A DNA stretch of 32,770 nt from JANMEX01 sp031423755 (GTDB lineage Bacteria > Pseudomonadota > Alphaproteobacteria > Rhizobiales > Rhizobiaceae), in contig JANPGC010000332.1 in the NCBI GenBank assembly GCA_031423755.1, positions 1-32,770 of the forward strand, given 5' to 3'. Shown here in pieces: positions 23,736 to 31,948 of the stretch (positions are counted from its first letter, which is position 1; every line of letters begins with the position of its first letter). Made by a program: the position numbers and the translations under genes. The notes under the pieces are model-generated. The model was not told where the DNA came from. It saw nothing but the letters and a program-made list of their open reading frames with translations, and made no database searches.

Positions 23736-24298
23736 AACCCGGTGCGGACGTCATCATAACCCATGAGGACCGCATACTCTGGGAAAAGGTCGCCCGCACG
23801 GCCAAGCCGCTCAAGGGAAAATCTTTCAGTGAAATGATTGATCTGGCGGCAACTGAGGCTGTCGGCACCTCCGCTGGCGAACTGTCCGGTCTTGATGGCT
23901 CTGCGCCAAAGCCTGTTCATCCCAAACCCAAAACTGCAAAAGCGCACACCGGACCCGATAGACTTGATGAACCAACCCACAGGAAGATTTCCAAGGGCAA
24001 GGTTTCACTTGGCGCGCGCATTGATCTGCATGGGCTGACTCAAGGCGAGGCGCATACGCTCCTGCATGCTTTTTTGCACCGTGCCCATTCCGAAGGGCTG
24101 CGCCACGTACTGATCATAACAGGCAAAGGCACATCATTTGGTTCCGATGGCGTGCTTCGCCAGGCGGTGCCGCACTGGTTCTCGACGCCGTTGTTCAAGC
24201 CCTATGTCGGCGCCTACGAAGATGCCGCCCGTCATCATGGCGGCCACGGCGCAATCTATGTTCGTCTGCGCCGCAAGAACGCCGCGAGGCCGGCATGA
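23732..24298 (+). CDS. Smr domain protein
   Basis: The 188-residue protein ends in a Smr domain: IDLHGLTQGEAH (97-108), VLIITGKG (126-133) and GVLRQAVPHW (140-149). Smr domains are nucleases that cut branched DNA in MutS2 or RNA in other proteins. The stand-alone rhizobial form is uncharacterised to my knowledge. The N-terminal 95 residues are charged and Pro-rich, with no other domain visible. The start overlaps mltA by 4 bases and the end overlaps the next gene by 4 bases, forming a coupled trio mltA-smr-XRE. Confidence 0.88.
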   Translation: MKPGADVIITHEDRILWEKVARTAKPLKGKSFSEMIDLAATEAVGTSAGELSGLDGSAPKPVHPKPKTAKAHTGPDRLDEPTHRKISKGKVSLGARIDLHGLTQGEAHTLLHAFLHRAHSEGLRHVLIITGKGTSFGSDGVLRQAVPHWFSTPLFKPYVGAYEDAARHHGGHGAIYVRLRRKNAARPA

Positions 24299-24675
24299 CT
24301 CCATTCGGCGAGCGGCTGCGCCAGCTTCGGCAGGAGCGTGGACTGAACCAAAAAGAGATGGCCAAGGCCTTGCAGGTTTCGGCCGCTTACCTTTCTGCGC
24401 TGGAGCATGGCCGCCGTCCTCAGCCGACGTTTCCATTCGTGCAAAGGGTCATCGGCTATTTCAACATCATCTGGGATGAGGCCGAAGAGATGCAAAGGCT
24501 GGCGGTGCTCTCTGAGCCCCGCGTGACAGTGGATACGTCGGGGCTGCAGCCATTGGCAACGGAGGTTGCCAATCTTCTGGCCCGCAATGTGCGCTTGCTC
24601 GACCGCCCGGCGCTCTTGTCGATAAAGGCGATTGTCATGGATTGCGAGACAGGCGGCTCTAAAAAAGCGCTTTGA
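24295..24675 (+). CDS. XRE-family helix-turn-helix regulator
   Basis: The 126-residue protein begins with a HTH_3 (lambda Cro/C1) domain: FGERLRQLRQERGLNQKEMA followed by LQVSAAYLSALEHGRRPQPT, about residues 4-45. The C-terminal half (about 50-126) is helical and of no recognised class. It overlaps smr by 4 bases upstream and converges with the DUF1402-like gene, sharing 17 bases. The domain call is secure; its target operators are unknown, and regulation of the mltA-smr operon is possible but not shown. Confidence 0.85.
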   Translation: MTPFGERLRQLRQERGLNQKEMAKALQVSAAYLSALEHGRRPQPTFPFVQRVIGYFNIIWDEAEEMQRLAVLSEPRVTVDTSGLQPLATEVANLLARNVRLLDRPALLSIKAIVMDCETGGSKKAL

Positions 24676-25618
24676 GATCAGTGATCTTGTCGTTAACGAG
24701 CCAGCCGTAATAATTCTCTTCCGGCATCTTTTCGGGCTCGCCCGCAGCTGTGCGGCGGTCATTCTCGGCCTTCAGGGCATAGGCGCGGCTCTCAGGATCG
24801 CCGACATTGTAAAGCGTCGCCGTCACCCCCGGATTATCCGATATGTCAAACCCGGCTATGCGCTTGTACGCATCAATCGCGTTGCGGATTGTCGCTGCCA
24901 TGTAAGGCAGTGTCAGGTCCGGATCCATGATTGTTCGATACACTTCGTTGGAATCCTTTACATCCAGCCTTGGGATGCCCGAGATTCTGTTTACGGTGTC
25001 TGTCATTTGCAGCGCCGTCAGCGGATTGAGCTGGCCGATGCCGAATGTCTGGCCGGCATAGAACGGCTGGAAAAACACCGCGCTGAACCGGTTGTCGGGG
25101 AATTGTGTGCCCCCAACAGACCGGCCCCGGAATTCAGCATTCCAAATCCGTTCGCGGCAAGACCACAGCGCGTTGCTACCGGTTTTGCCCTTGCAATCAT
25201 TGAACTCGGGCCGGTCAACAAAATCTGAAACCGACACTCCGTCATATTCAAAGGAAATGTCTGATGAGACATAAGACAGCGCTTTGACATAGTAGGTCTG
25301 CAGCCGGTCATAGGCGTCTACATTGTAGGTATGCTCGCCGATGATGGCGCCAGCCATGTGCAGCGGCGATATTCCATACTGTGCAGAGACCGACTTGATC
25401 TTGGAGCGGAGTTTCGAGTCGGACTGCAACAAGTTCAGTACTTTTTGGTACTTCGCTTCATAAGAAGATTTGAGCGCCGCTGTCCGTTTGGCCGATGCCG
25501 CCGGGATGCCGGGCTGTTCAGCATTGCGGTTACCCTCCGGAACCTGCGTCAAAGCGGACGCAGGCAACGATGCAAGAAAAGTTGCAAATGCCGCCGCCAG
25601 TATTGTCTTTGCCTGCAT
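24659..25618 (-). CDS. Secreted DUF1402-family, lytic-transglycosylase-like protein
   Basis: The 319-residue product starts at ATG 25618, from which a signal peptide follows (MQAKTILAAAFATFLASLPASA). A TTG 33 bases upstream is less likely. The mature part resembles the rhizobial DUF1402 family. YGISPLHMAGAIIGEHTYNVD looks like the start of a lysozyme/transglycosylase fold, in which the Glu of GEH would be the catalytic candidate, and GIGQLNPLTALQMTD matches the G-x-GQ segment of SLT domains. So a periplasmic cell-wall-acting role is plausible but inferred. It lies 162 bases after hslU on the same strand, and the 130-base gap has no other gene. Confidence 0.75.
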   Translation of the reverse strand: MQAKTILAAAFATFLASLPASALTQVPEGNRNAEQPGIPAASAKRTAALKSSYEAKYQKVLNLLQSDSKLRSKIKSVSAQYGISPLHMAGAIIGEHTYNVDAYDRLQTYYVKALSYVSSDISFEYDGVSVSDFVDRPEFNDCKGKTGSNALWSCRERIWNAEFRGRSVGGTQFPDNRFSAVFFQPFYAGQTFGIGQLNPLTALQMTDTVNRISGIPRLDVKDSNEVYRTIMDPDLTLPYMAATIRNAIDAYKRIAGFDISDNPGVTATLYNVGDPESRAYALKAENDRRTAAGEPEKMPEENYYGWLVNDKITDLKALF

Positions 25619-25780
25619 GATGATCTGCTGTTCCTGAATCCGGCGAAGCAATAGCCGCCGCCACCCTCTTGAGTCGAGCGGATTTCGAGCCCTCCTGTGG
25701 CCGAATTCAGGCCGGACCGGGCAAAGGTCAACATCCAGGGCTGATGTGATTGCGTTAGAGTCGGCGCTGTTGCATGGATG

Positions 25781-27082
25781 CTACAGAATAAACCGCGACA
25801 GGTCTGTGTTCTTCGCCAGAGCGCCCACGTGCTTTTTCACATACTCTGCATCAATCTTGAATGCGGTGCCGTTTTTATCCGGCGCATCATACGAAATCTC
25901 GTCGAGAACACGCTCCATAACCGTCTGAAGCCGACGCGCGCCAATATTTTCGACCGAACTGTTCAAATCGACAGCGATATCCGCCAGAGCGTCAAGCGCG
26001 CCATCGGTGAATTCCAGTTTGACGCCTTCCGTGCCCATCAGCGCGATGTACTGCTTGATCAGCGAGGCTTCGGTTTCTGTCAAAATCCGCCGCATGTCCT
26101 CGCGGCTGAGCGCCGACAGTTCGACGCGGATTGGCAGGCGGCCCTGCAATTCCGGCAAAAGGTCAGATGGCTTTGCAACATGAAACGCGCCGGACGCGAT
26201 GAACAGGATATGATCGGTCTTCACCGGACCATATTTGGTTGAGACGGTCGTGCCCTCGATCAGCGGCAGCAAATCGCGCTGCACGCCTTCGCGGGAGACG
26301 CCAGCGCCAACGCCGCCATCACGAGCGGCGATCTTGTCGATCTCGTCAAGAAACACGATGCCGTCATCTTCCGCCGCGCGCAAAGCCTCGCGGTTGATCT
26401 GGTCCTGATCGATCAGTTTGTCGGACTCATCATCGACGAGAAACCCATAGGAATCCTTGACCGTCGTTTTCACTTTTTTCGTGCGTCCGCCCATCGCCTT
26501 GCCGAGCATATCGGAAAGGTTCATCACGCCAATGTTCGCGCCGGCCATGCCCGGGATCTCAAACGAGGGTTGGCCGGAGTCGGCGACCTCGATTTCGATT
26601 TCCTTGTCATCCATCTCGCCGTCGCGCAGCTTCTTGCGGAAGCTGTCCCGCGTTGCCGGGCTGGCGGTCTTGCCAACCAACGCATCCAGGACCCGCTCTT
26701 CGGCATTGACATGCGCCTTCGCCTTGACATCCTCGCGCCGCTTGGTGCGGATAAGCAAGATACCGGCCTCGACAAGATCGCGGATAATCTGTTCAACATC
26801 GCGGCCGACATAGCCGACTTCGGTGAATTTGGTCGCCTCGACCTTGATGAATGGCGCACCGGCAAGTTTGGCAAGACGACGCGAAATCTCTGTCTTGCCG
26901 ACGCCTGTCGGCCCGATCATCAGGATATTCTTCGGCATCACCTCTTCGCGCATCTGGCCTTCAAGCTGCTGCCGCCGCCAGCGGTTGCGCAGCGCAATCG
27001 CCACGGCGCGCTTGGCGTCCTTCTGGCCGATAATGTGGCGGTCGAGCTCGGAAACGATCTCGCGGGGGGAAAATGTGGTCAT
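25781..27082 (-). CDS. hslU: ATP-dependent protease ATPase subunit HslU
   Basis: HslU is the AAA+ unfoldase ring that feeds proteins to the HslV peptidase. The 433-residue product has Walker A GPTGVGKT (57-64), the pore motif GYVGRD (90-95), the intermediate I domain (about 110-235), Walker B GIVFLDEIDK (241-250) and the C-terminal LSRFIL tail that docks into HslV. It overlaps the upstream GNAT gene by 4 bases. In the classic operon hslV lies directly before hslU; here a GNAT gene lies between, as in other rhizobia. Confidence 0.98.
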   Translation of the reverse strand: MTTFSPREIVSELDRHIIGQKDAKRAVAIALRNRWRRQQLEGQMREEVMPKNILMIGPTGVGKTEISRRLAKLAGAPFIKVEATKFTEVGYVGRDVEQIIRDLVEAGILLIRTKRREDVKAKAHVNAEERVLDALVGKTASPATRDSFRKKLRDGEMDDKEIEIEVADSGQPSFEIPGMAGANIGVMNLSDMLGKAMGGRTKKVKTTVKDSYGFLVDDESDKLIDQDQINREALRAAEDDGIVFLDEIDKIAARDGGVGAGVSREGVQRDLLPLIEGTTVSTKYGPVKTDHILFIASGAFHVAKPSDLLPELQGRLPIRVELSALSREDMRRILTETEASLIKQYIALMGTEGVKLEFTDGALDALADIAVDLNSSVENIGARRLQTVMERVLDEISYDAPDKNGTAFKIDAEYVKKHVGALAKNTDLSRFIL

Positions 27083-27621
27083 TCTTCTTCTTCATCCGTT
27101 GGATTGGGATTATCCAGCGCCATCATCAGCGCCGGACCATATTCACTTGTGCGCGTATCGAAGGGGACAAAACCCGCTTTGCCGTAAGCCTTTATCGCCG
27201 CCGCATTGGATGGATCCGGATCAATGATCAGCCGCGCCGCGCCTTCGTCAAACAAAAGTTCAGCCAGTTGCCGCAGGATGGCGCTGCCATGTCCCTTGTT
27301 GAGTTTGGCTGCGTCGCCGATCGAAATGTCGATACCCATCGTGCCAAAAGGCTGATCCTGATAGGGATGATCATCCTCCATGTGTGGATCATAAATCTGC
27401 ACATAGGCAATCGCCTTGCCATCAAGTTCAACAATCATCGGCTCGACCGAAATGCTGTCGATGTGTTCGAGTATGTCTGCAAGCTCCTGTTCAGGGTCAC
27501 CCCACCAAGCGGTGATGTGCGGGCTGTTAAGCCAACCCCTCAGCAGGGCTGCATCCTTCTTCGTCACGTCACGAAAATCGTAGGCAGGTTGTCCGGCTTC
27601 GGCCACGCGCTCGACCCTCAA
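27079..27621 (-). CDS. GNAT-family N-acetyltransferase between hslV and hslU
   Basis: The 180-residue protein is a GNAT acetyltransferase. The acetyl-CoA-binding loop lies around LNKGHGSAILRQLAELLFDEGA, and IIDPDPSNAAAIKAYGKAGFVPF is the usual C-terminal block. It resembles aminoglycoside 6'-N-acetyltransferase-like chromosomal proteins; the WLNSPHITAWWGDPEQEL segment is typical of that subgroup, but the true substrate is unknown. I start it at TTG 27621, whose last two bases overlap the hslV stop (TTGA), giving MRVERVAEAGQPAYDF; the longer frame lies inside hslV. The stop overlaps the hslU start, so all three genes are translationally coupled. Confidence 0.82.
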   Translation of the reverse strand: MRVERVAEAGQPAYDFRDVTKKDAALLRGWLNSPHITAWWGDPEQELADILEHIDSISVEPMIVELDGKAIAYVQIYDPHMEDDHPYQDQPFGTMGIDISIGDAAKLNKGHGSAILRQLAELLFDEGAARLIIDPDPSNAAAIKAYGKAGFVPFDTRTSEYGPALMMALDNPNPTDEEEE

Positions 27622-28169
27622 GCCCCGGCAATCAGTCTTTGCGGGGCTTCGTTCTCCAGAGTCTCCATGACCAGTGTGTTGTTGGTATAAACACAAATGT
27701 CGGCAGCGATCTGCATTGCCCGTTTGGCAATCTCTTCAGCATCCTTGTCGCTGTCAATCAGCGCACGAGCAGCGGCAAGCGCAAAATTGCCGCCGGAGCC
27801 GATGGCCATGATGCCTTCCTCCGGCTCCAGAACATCGCCATTGCCGGTCAGCCCAAGTGTCACAGTCTTGTCCGCAACAATCATCATCGCCTCAAGACGG
27901 CGCAAATAGCGATCCGTCCGCCAGTCCTTGGCAAGTTCGACGCAGGCGCGGGTCAGTTGGCCCGGATACTGCTCGATTTTCGCTTCAAGCCGCTCCAAAA
28001 GCGTGAAGGCATCGGCAGTCGCACCGGCAAATCCGGCAATCACAGAACCACTGCCAAGGCGGCGGACCTTCCGCGCATTGCCCTTCATTACAGTCTGGCC
28101 GAGCGATACCTGCCCATCACCGGCAACCACAACCTTGCCGCCTTTGCGGATGCTCACAATTGTTGTCAT
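27618..28169 (-). CDS. hslV: ATP-dependent protease peptidase subunit HslV
   Basis: HslV is the threonine peptidase of the HslUV protease. The 183-residue product starts MTTIVSIRKGGKVVVAGDGQ; removal of Met exposes Thr2, the catalytic nucleophile. The GDGQVSLG and GFAGATADAF blocks and the end ICVYTNNTLVMETL are typical. AGGAGA lies about 7 bases upstream of ATG 28169, confirming this start. A candidate promoter lies 72-100 bases upstream. No obvious heat-shock (RpoH) promoter was found. It diverges from hisB across a 187-base gap. Confidence 0.98.
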   Translation of the reverse strand: MTTIVSIRKGGKVVVAGDGQVSLGQTVMKGNARKVRRLGSGSVIAGFAGATADAFTLLERLEAKIEQYPGQLTRACVELAKDWRTDRYLRRLEAMMIVADKTVTLGLTGNGDVLEPEEGIMAIGSGGNFALAAARALIDSDKDAEEIAKRAMQIAADICVYTNNTLVMETLENEAPQRLIAGA

Positions 28170-28240
28170 TACAAATCTCCTGTGGCTATCCGGAATGGCC
28201 TCATTGCGACAGCCCGTCCAGATCCCGTTCTCGATGCTCC

Positions 28241-28269
28241 TATGTATGAACCATAACGCGAATTGCCAA
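28241..28269 (-). promoter_or_regulatory. Candidate promoter of hslV
   Basis: In the hslV direction, TTGGCA (28269-28264), a 17-base spacer and TACATA (28246-28241) resemble a sigma-70-type promoter. The leader would be about 65 bases. No experimental support. Confidence 0.45.
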
Positions 28270-28356
28270 CATCACCCGCGCATCAAAACTTTTCATTTCT
28301 GGTTCATGCTGTTATGAGCCCCCACCAGGCCAGAGGATGAGCAAAGGGACGAGATA

Positions 28357-28959
28357 TTGACCGCCAAACGCACCGCCACCATCAGCCGCTCCACCAAAGA
28401 GACGGCGATTGAAGTCACCGTCAATCTGGACGGAACCGGCAGCCATGACATCGCCACCGGCATCGGCTTCTTTGATCATATGCTTGAGCAGCTGTCGCGC
28501 CACTCGCTGATCGACATGAAAGTGCGCGCAAAAGGCGATCTGCACATTGATGATCACCACACCGCAGAGGATACGGGCATTGCACTGGGTCAGGCGATTT
28601 CCAAGGCACTGGGCGAGCGCGGCGGCATTTCCCGTTACGCCTCGCTCGACCTTGCCATGGACGGCACGCTGACCAAGGCGGCGGTGGATGTCTCGGGCCG
28701 CCCGTTCCTTGTCTGGAACGTCAATTTCAGCGCGCCGAAGATCGGCACGTTCGACAGCGAACTGGTGCGCGAATTCTTCAATGCGCTCGCCCAGAATGGC
28801 GGTATGACGCTGCATGTCATGAACCACTATTTCGACAACAACCACCATCTTGCCGAAACCTGCTTCAAGGCTGTGGCCCGTGTGCTGTGCACAGCCGTTG
28901 AAATTGATCCGCGCCAGAACAATGCAGTCCCCTCCACCAAGGGAACGCTTGTCGTTTGA
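28357..28959 (+). CDS. hisB: Imidazoleglycerol-phosphate dehydratase
   Basis: HisB dehydrates imidazole-glycerol phosphate in histidine synthesis. The 200-residue monofunctional enzyme has GFFDHMLEQ (37-45), HIDDHH (63-68) and the second metal-binding block NHYFDNNHHLAETCFKA (about 151-167), the His/Asp/Glu ligands of the di-manganese site. The start is TTG 28357, with AGGGACGAG about 6-14 bases upstream; no in-frame ATG is near, so the rare start is the best reading. It opens the run hisB-DUF2628-hisH-hisA-hisF-hisE-coaA. Confidence 0.93.
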   Translation: MTAKRTATISRSTKETAIEVTVNLDGTGSHDIATGIGFFDHMLEQLSRHSLIDMKVRAKGDLHIDDHHTAEDTGIALGQAISKALGERGGISRYASLDLAMDGTLTKAAVDVSGRPFLVWNVNFSAPKIGTFDSELVREFFNALAQNGGMTLHVMNHYFDNNHHLAETCFKAVARVLCTAVEIDPRQNNAVPSTKGTLVV

Positions 28960-28969
28960 GGATGGCTTG

Positions 28970-29425
28970 ATGGCCAGCTACATCGTCATAACTGATCCAA
29001 CCGACCGGACCGGCGCGAACGTCCGTTTTGTCCGCGACGGCTTTTCATTCATTGCCTTTGTGGCACCACTGATATGGCTGTTGTGGAAGCGGCTTTGGCT
29101 TGAGGCCGCGCTGCTGTTTGCGCTGGTTGGGGTTTGTGCATTTGCGGCTGACTTTGCATTGGGCGGACGCTCTGCAGAAATGATGCCGCTGGTTTGGCTG
29201 GCTTCCGGCCTCCTTTGCGCGCTCGAAGGCCCGGCGCGGCTGGTTGCCAATCTTGAGCGGCGAGGAATGAAGGTGTTGCAGGTCATCGTGGCCCCGCGTC
29301 GCCGCGTGGCGGAGGAAATCTTCGCCAGCCGGCATGATTTTGCCATGCCCGTACAAAGCGCACCGCAACGCGCTTTTCAGCCGGTCTCAAGCCATAGCCT
29401 CATTCCGTTGACCGGAGCCCTTTGA
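28970..29425 (+). CDS. DUF2628 family membrane protein
   Basis: The 151-residue protein begins MASYIVITDPT, followed by the charged motif RFVRDGFSFIAFVAPLIWLLWKRLW (about 19-43), the DUF2628 signature. Two or three hydrophobic segments (about 27-39, 46-65 and 75-86) and a hydrophilic tail of about 60 residues follow. Function unknown. Its place between hisB and hisH, 10 bases after hisB and 2 bases before the hisH start, is typical of rhizobial his operons. Start at ATG 28970; the longer frame overlaps hisB. Confidence 0.85.
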   Translation: MASYIVITDPTDRTGANVRFVRDGFSFIAFVAPLIWLLWKRLWLEAALLFALVGVCAFAADFALGGRSAEMMPLVWLASGLLCALEGPARLVANLERRGMKVLQVIVAPRRRVAEEIFASRHDFAMPVQSAPQRAFQPVSSHSLIPLTGAL

Positions 29426-29427
29426 CC

Positions 29428-30078
29428 ATGCGCGTCGCCATCATCGACTATGGCTCGGGCAATCTGCGTTCCGCGACCAAGGCCTTCGAGCGCGCCGCCC
29501 GCGAGTCCGGCGTCGACGCTGACATTGTCTTGACTGCAGACGCGGAAATTGTCCGCACCGCTGACCGCATCGTGCTTCCGGGTGTCGGCGCCTATGCCGA
29601 CTGCAAGGCAGGCCTTGCCCATGTGCCGGGCATGATCGATGCGCTGCAGGAGGCGGTGATCAAACGTGCCAACCCGTTCCTCGGTATCTGCGTCGGCATG
29701 CAACTGATGTCCTCACGCGGCCTGGAAAAGACGGTCACTGAAGGACTGGACTGGATCAAAGGCGACGTGGTCGAAATGACGCCTTCCGATCCGGCGCTGA
29801 AAATCCCGCAGATCGGCTGGAACACGATTGACCTGAAAAGGCCGCACCCGATGTTTGACGACATCAGGACCGGCGAAACCGGACTGCACGCCTATTTCGT
29901 CCACTCCTATCATTTTGCGGCTGAAAATCCGTGCGATGTTCTGGCCGTCACCAATTACGGCGGCCCCATGACCGCCGCTGTCGCACGTGACAATATGGTG
30001 GGCACACAATTTCACCCCGAAAAGAGCCAAAAGCTTGGACTGGCGCTGATCGCCAATTTCCTGAGGTGGAAGCCGTGA
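29428..30078 (+). CDS. hisH: Imidazole glycerol phosphate synthase, glutaminase subunit HisH
   Basis: HisH supplies ammonia from glutamine to HisF, which makes imidazole-glycerol phosphate and AICAR. The 216-residue class I glutaminase has GICVGMQLM with catalytic Cys88, and QFHPEKSQ with His196 and Glu198. The N-terminus MRVAIIDYGSGNLRS is typical. ATG 29428 is preferred over a TTG at 29422 that overlaps the preceding stop. Its stop overlaps the hisA start GTG (30075) by 4 bases. Confidence 0.96.
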   Translation: MRVAIIDYGSGNLRSATKAFERAARESGVDADIVLTADAEIVRTADRIVLPGVGAYADCKAGLAHVPGMIDALQEAVIKRANPFLGICVGMQLMSSRGLEKTVTEGLDWIKGDVVEMTPSDPALKIPQIGWNTIDLKRPHPMFDDIRTGETGLHAYFVHSYHFAAENPCDVLAVTNYGGPMTAAVARDNMVGTQFHPEKSQKLGLALIANFLRWKP

Positions 30079-30806
30079 TCCTGTTCCCGGCAATTGACCT
30101 GAAAGACGGCCAGTGCGTGCGCCTCAAGTTGGGCGACATGGCAAGCGCCACGGTTTACAATGAAAACCCGGCGGCGCAGGCCAAGGCCTTTGAGGATCAG
30201 GGCTTCAGATGGCTGCATGTGGTGGACTTGAACGGGGCGTTCGAGGGCCAGTCAGTCAATGGCGCAGCCGTCGAGGCCATCCTCAAGGCAACCAAAAACC
30301 CGGTCCAGCTCGGTGGCGGCATACGCACGCTGAAGCATATCGAAAGCTGGCTAATAAAAGGCCTCGCCCGTGTTATCCTCGGCACCATTGCGGTGCGCGA
30401 TCCGGAACTGGTGAAAGAAGCCTGCCGCCTGTTTCCCGGCCAGGTCGCCGTCGGCATTGATGCCAAGGGCGGCTTTGTCGCCGTCGAAGGCTGGGCCGAG
30501 GCCTCCACGCTCGGCATCGTCGAACTGGCACAGAAATTCGAGGGCGCAGGCGTTGCAGCCATCATCTACACCGACATCGACCGCGACGGCGTGCTCGCCG
30601 GCATCAACTGGCCGTCCACAATAGCGCTTGCTGACGCCGTCTCCATCCCCGTCATCGCCTCCGGCGGCCTCGCCTCAATGGAAGACATCCGCCGTATGAC
30701 CATGCCCGACGCGCAAAAGCTCGAAGGTGCGATATCGGGCAGGGCGCTTTATGATGGGCGGATTGACCCGAAAGAGGCACTGACCTTGCTGGAGAAGGGC
30801 GTATGA
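30075..30806 (+). CDS. hisA: ProFAR isomerase HisA
   Basis: HisA converts ProFAR to PRFAR, the substrate of HisF-HisH. The 243-residue (beta-alpha)8 barrel has catalytic Asp8 in MILFPAIDLKDG, the phosphate loop QLGGGIRT, and the second catalytic Asp in the YTDIDRDG strand. The start is GTG 30075, with an excellent ribosome binding site AGGTGG 5 bases upstream and a GTGA overlap with the hisH stop; the GTG 9 bases earlier is inside that site. It overlaps hisF by 4 bases. Confidence 0.96.
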   Translation: MILFPAIDLKDGQCVRLKLGDMASATVYNENPAAQAKAFEDQGFRWLHVVDLNGAFEGQSVNGAAVEAILKATKNPVQLGGGIRTLKHIESWLIKGLARVILGTIAVRDPELVKEACRLFPGQVAVGIDAKGGFVAVEGWAEASTLGIVELAQKFEGAGVAAIIYTDIDRDGVLAGINWPSTIALADAVSIPVIASGGLASMEDIRRMTMPDAQKLEGAISGRALYDGRIDPKEALTLLEKGV

Positions 30807-31588
30807 CCCTCAAAGTCCGCATCATTCCCTGCCTTGACGTCAAGGACGGTCGCGTCGTCAAGGGCGTCAACTTCGTCAACCTGATTGACGCCGGCGATCC
30901 GGTCGAAGCGGCCAAGGCCTATGATGCGGCGGGGGCGGATGAGCTTTGCTTTCTCGACATTACCGCGAGCCACGAGAATCGCGAGACGATCTTTGATGTC
31001 ATTGCCCGCACCGCCGAGCAGTGCTTCATGCCGCTGACAGTAGGTGGCGGGGTGCGGCAGATTGCTGACATACGCAAACTGTTGCTGGCGGGCGCGGACA
31101 AGGTGTCGATTAACACCACGGCAGTGAACCGGCCCGAATTTGTTGCCGAAGCCGCCGACAAGTTCGGCAACCAGTGTATCGTCGTTGCCATCGATGCCAA
31201 AAAAGTGTCACTGCCGGGCGAAGAAGAGCGCTGGCAGATATTCACCCACGGCGGCCGCACCGCCACCGGTATTGACGCGGTCGAATTCGCCCGCAGGGTT
31301 ACCGAGCTTGGCGCGGGCGAAATCCTTCTGACTTCGATGGACCGCGACGGTGCCAAGACCGGTTATGACCTTGGCCTCACCAGCGCAGTGGCCGACGCTG
31401 TGCGCGTTCCGGTAATAGCCTCAGGCGGTGTCGGCGATCTCGACCATCTGGTCGCGGGCGTAAAACAGGGCCACGCGGCAGCCGTGCTTGCCGCCTCGAT
31501 TTTCCACTTCGGAACCTATACGATTGCTGAAGCCAAGGCGCACATGGCGAAAGCCGGACTGCCGATGCGCCTTGATCCCGTGGCCTGA
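30803..31588 (+). CDS. hisF: Imidazole glycerol phosphate synthase, cyclase subunit HisF
   Basis: HisF closes the imidazole ring from PRFAR and HisH-supplied ammonia. The 261-residue barrel has RIIPCLDVKDGRVVKG (6-21) with catalytic Asp12 and VVAIDAK near residue 130 with the second catalytic Asp. PLTVGGGVR and VIASGGVG supply the phosphate-binding loops. It overlaps hisA by 4 bases and is followed 8 bases later by hisE. Confidence 0.97.
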   Translation: MTLKVRIIPCLDVKDGRVVKGVNFVNLIDAGDPVEAAKAYDAAGADELCFLDITASHENRETIFDVIARTAEQCFMPLTVGGGVRQIADIRKLLLAGADKVSINTTAVNRPEFVAEAADKFGNQCIVVAIDAKKVSLPGEEERWQIFTHGGRTATGIDAVEFARRVTELGAGEILLTSMDRDGAKTGYDLGLTSAVADAVRVPVIASGGVGDLDHLVAGVKQGHAAAVLAASIFHFGTYTIAEAKAHMAKAGLPMRLDPVA

Positions 31589-31596
31589 GACACACC

Positions 31597-31914
31597 ATGT
31601 CCTTTTCCCTCACCGACCTTGAAACCATCGTCGCCGCCCGCGCTTCCGTAACTGACGGCACGTCCTGGACAGCAAAACTTGTTGCCAAAGGCATCGATAA
31701 GGCATCGCAGAAGATGGGCGAGGAAGCGGTCGAAACGGTCATTGCCGCCGTCAAAGGGGACGACGAAAGCCTGATAGCTGAATCCGCCGACCTTCTTTAT
31801 CATTGGCTGGTGGTCCTGAAGATCGCCGGAGTGCCGCTTTCAGCCGTGATGGCTGAACTGGACCGCCGGACACATCAATCAGGACTTCAGGAAAAAGCCG
31901 GGCGCACGGATTGA
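31597..31914 (+). CDS. hisE: Phosphoribosyl-ATP pyrophosphatase HisE
   Basis: HisE removes pyrophosphate from phosphoribosyl-ATP. The 105-residue product is the stand-alone form, with the metal-binding helices KMGEEAVETVIAA (about 39-51) and ESADLLYHWLVVL (about 61-73) typical of the MazG-like all-alpha fold. The length is usual for a protein without a HisI domain. It lies 8 bases after hisF and 34 bases before coaA; there is no hisI next to it in this window. Confidence 0.94.
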   Translation: MSFSLTDLETIVAARASVTDGTSWTAKLVAKGIDKASQKMGEEAVETVIAAVKGDDESLIAESADLLYHWLVVLKIAGVPLSAVMAELDRRTHQSGLQEKAGRTD

Positions 31915-31948
31915 GGGTTCAGTGCGCAAATCGGGGGACAGATTTTGA

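Noticed and set aside
27622..27696. Longer GNAT start inside hslV
   Set aside because: The added residues are out-of-frame hslV sequence; a TTG overlapping the hslV stop suits the operon better.
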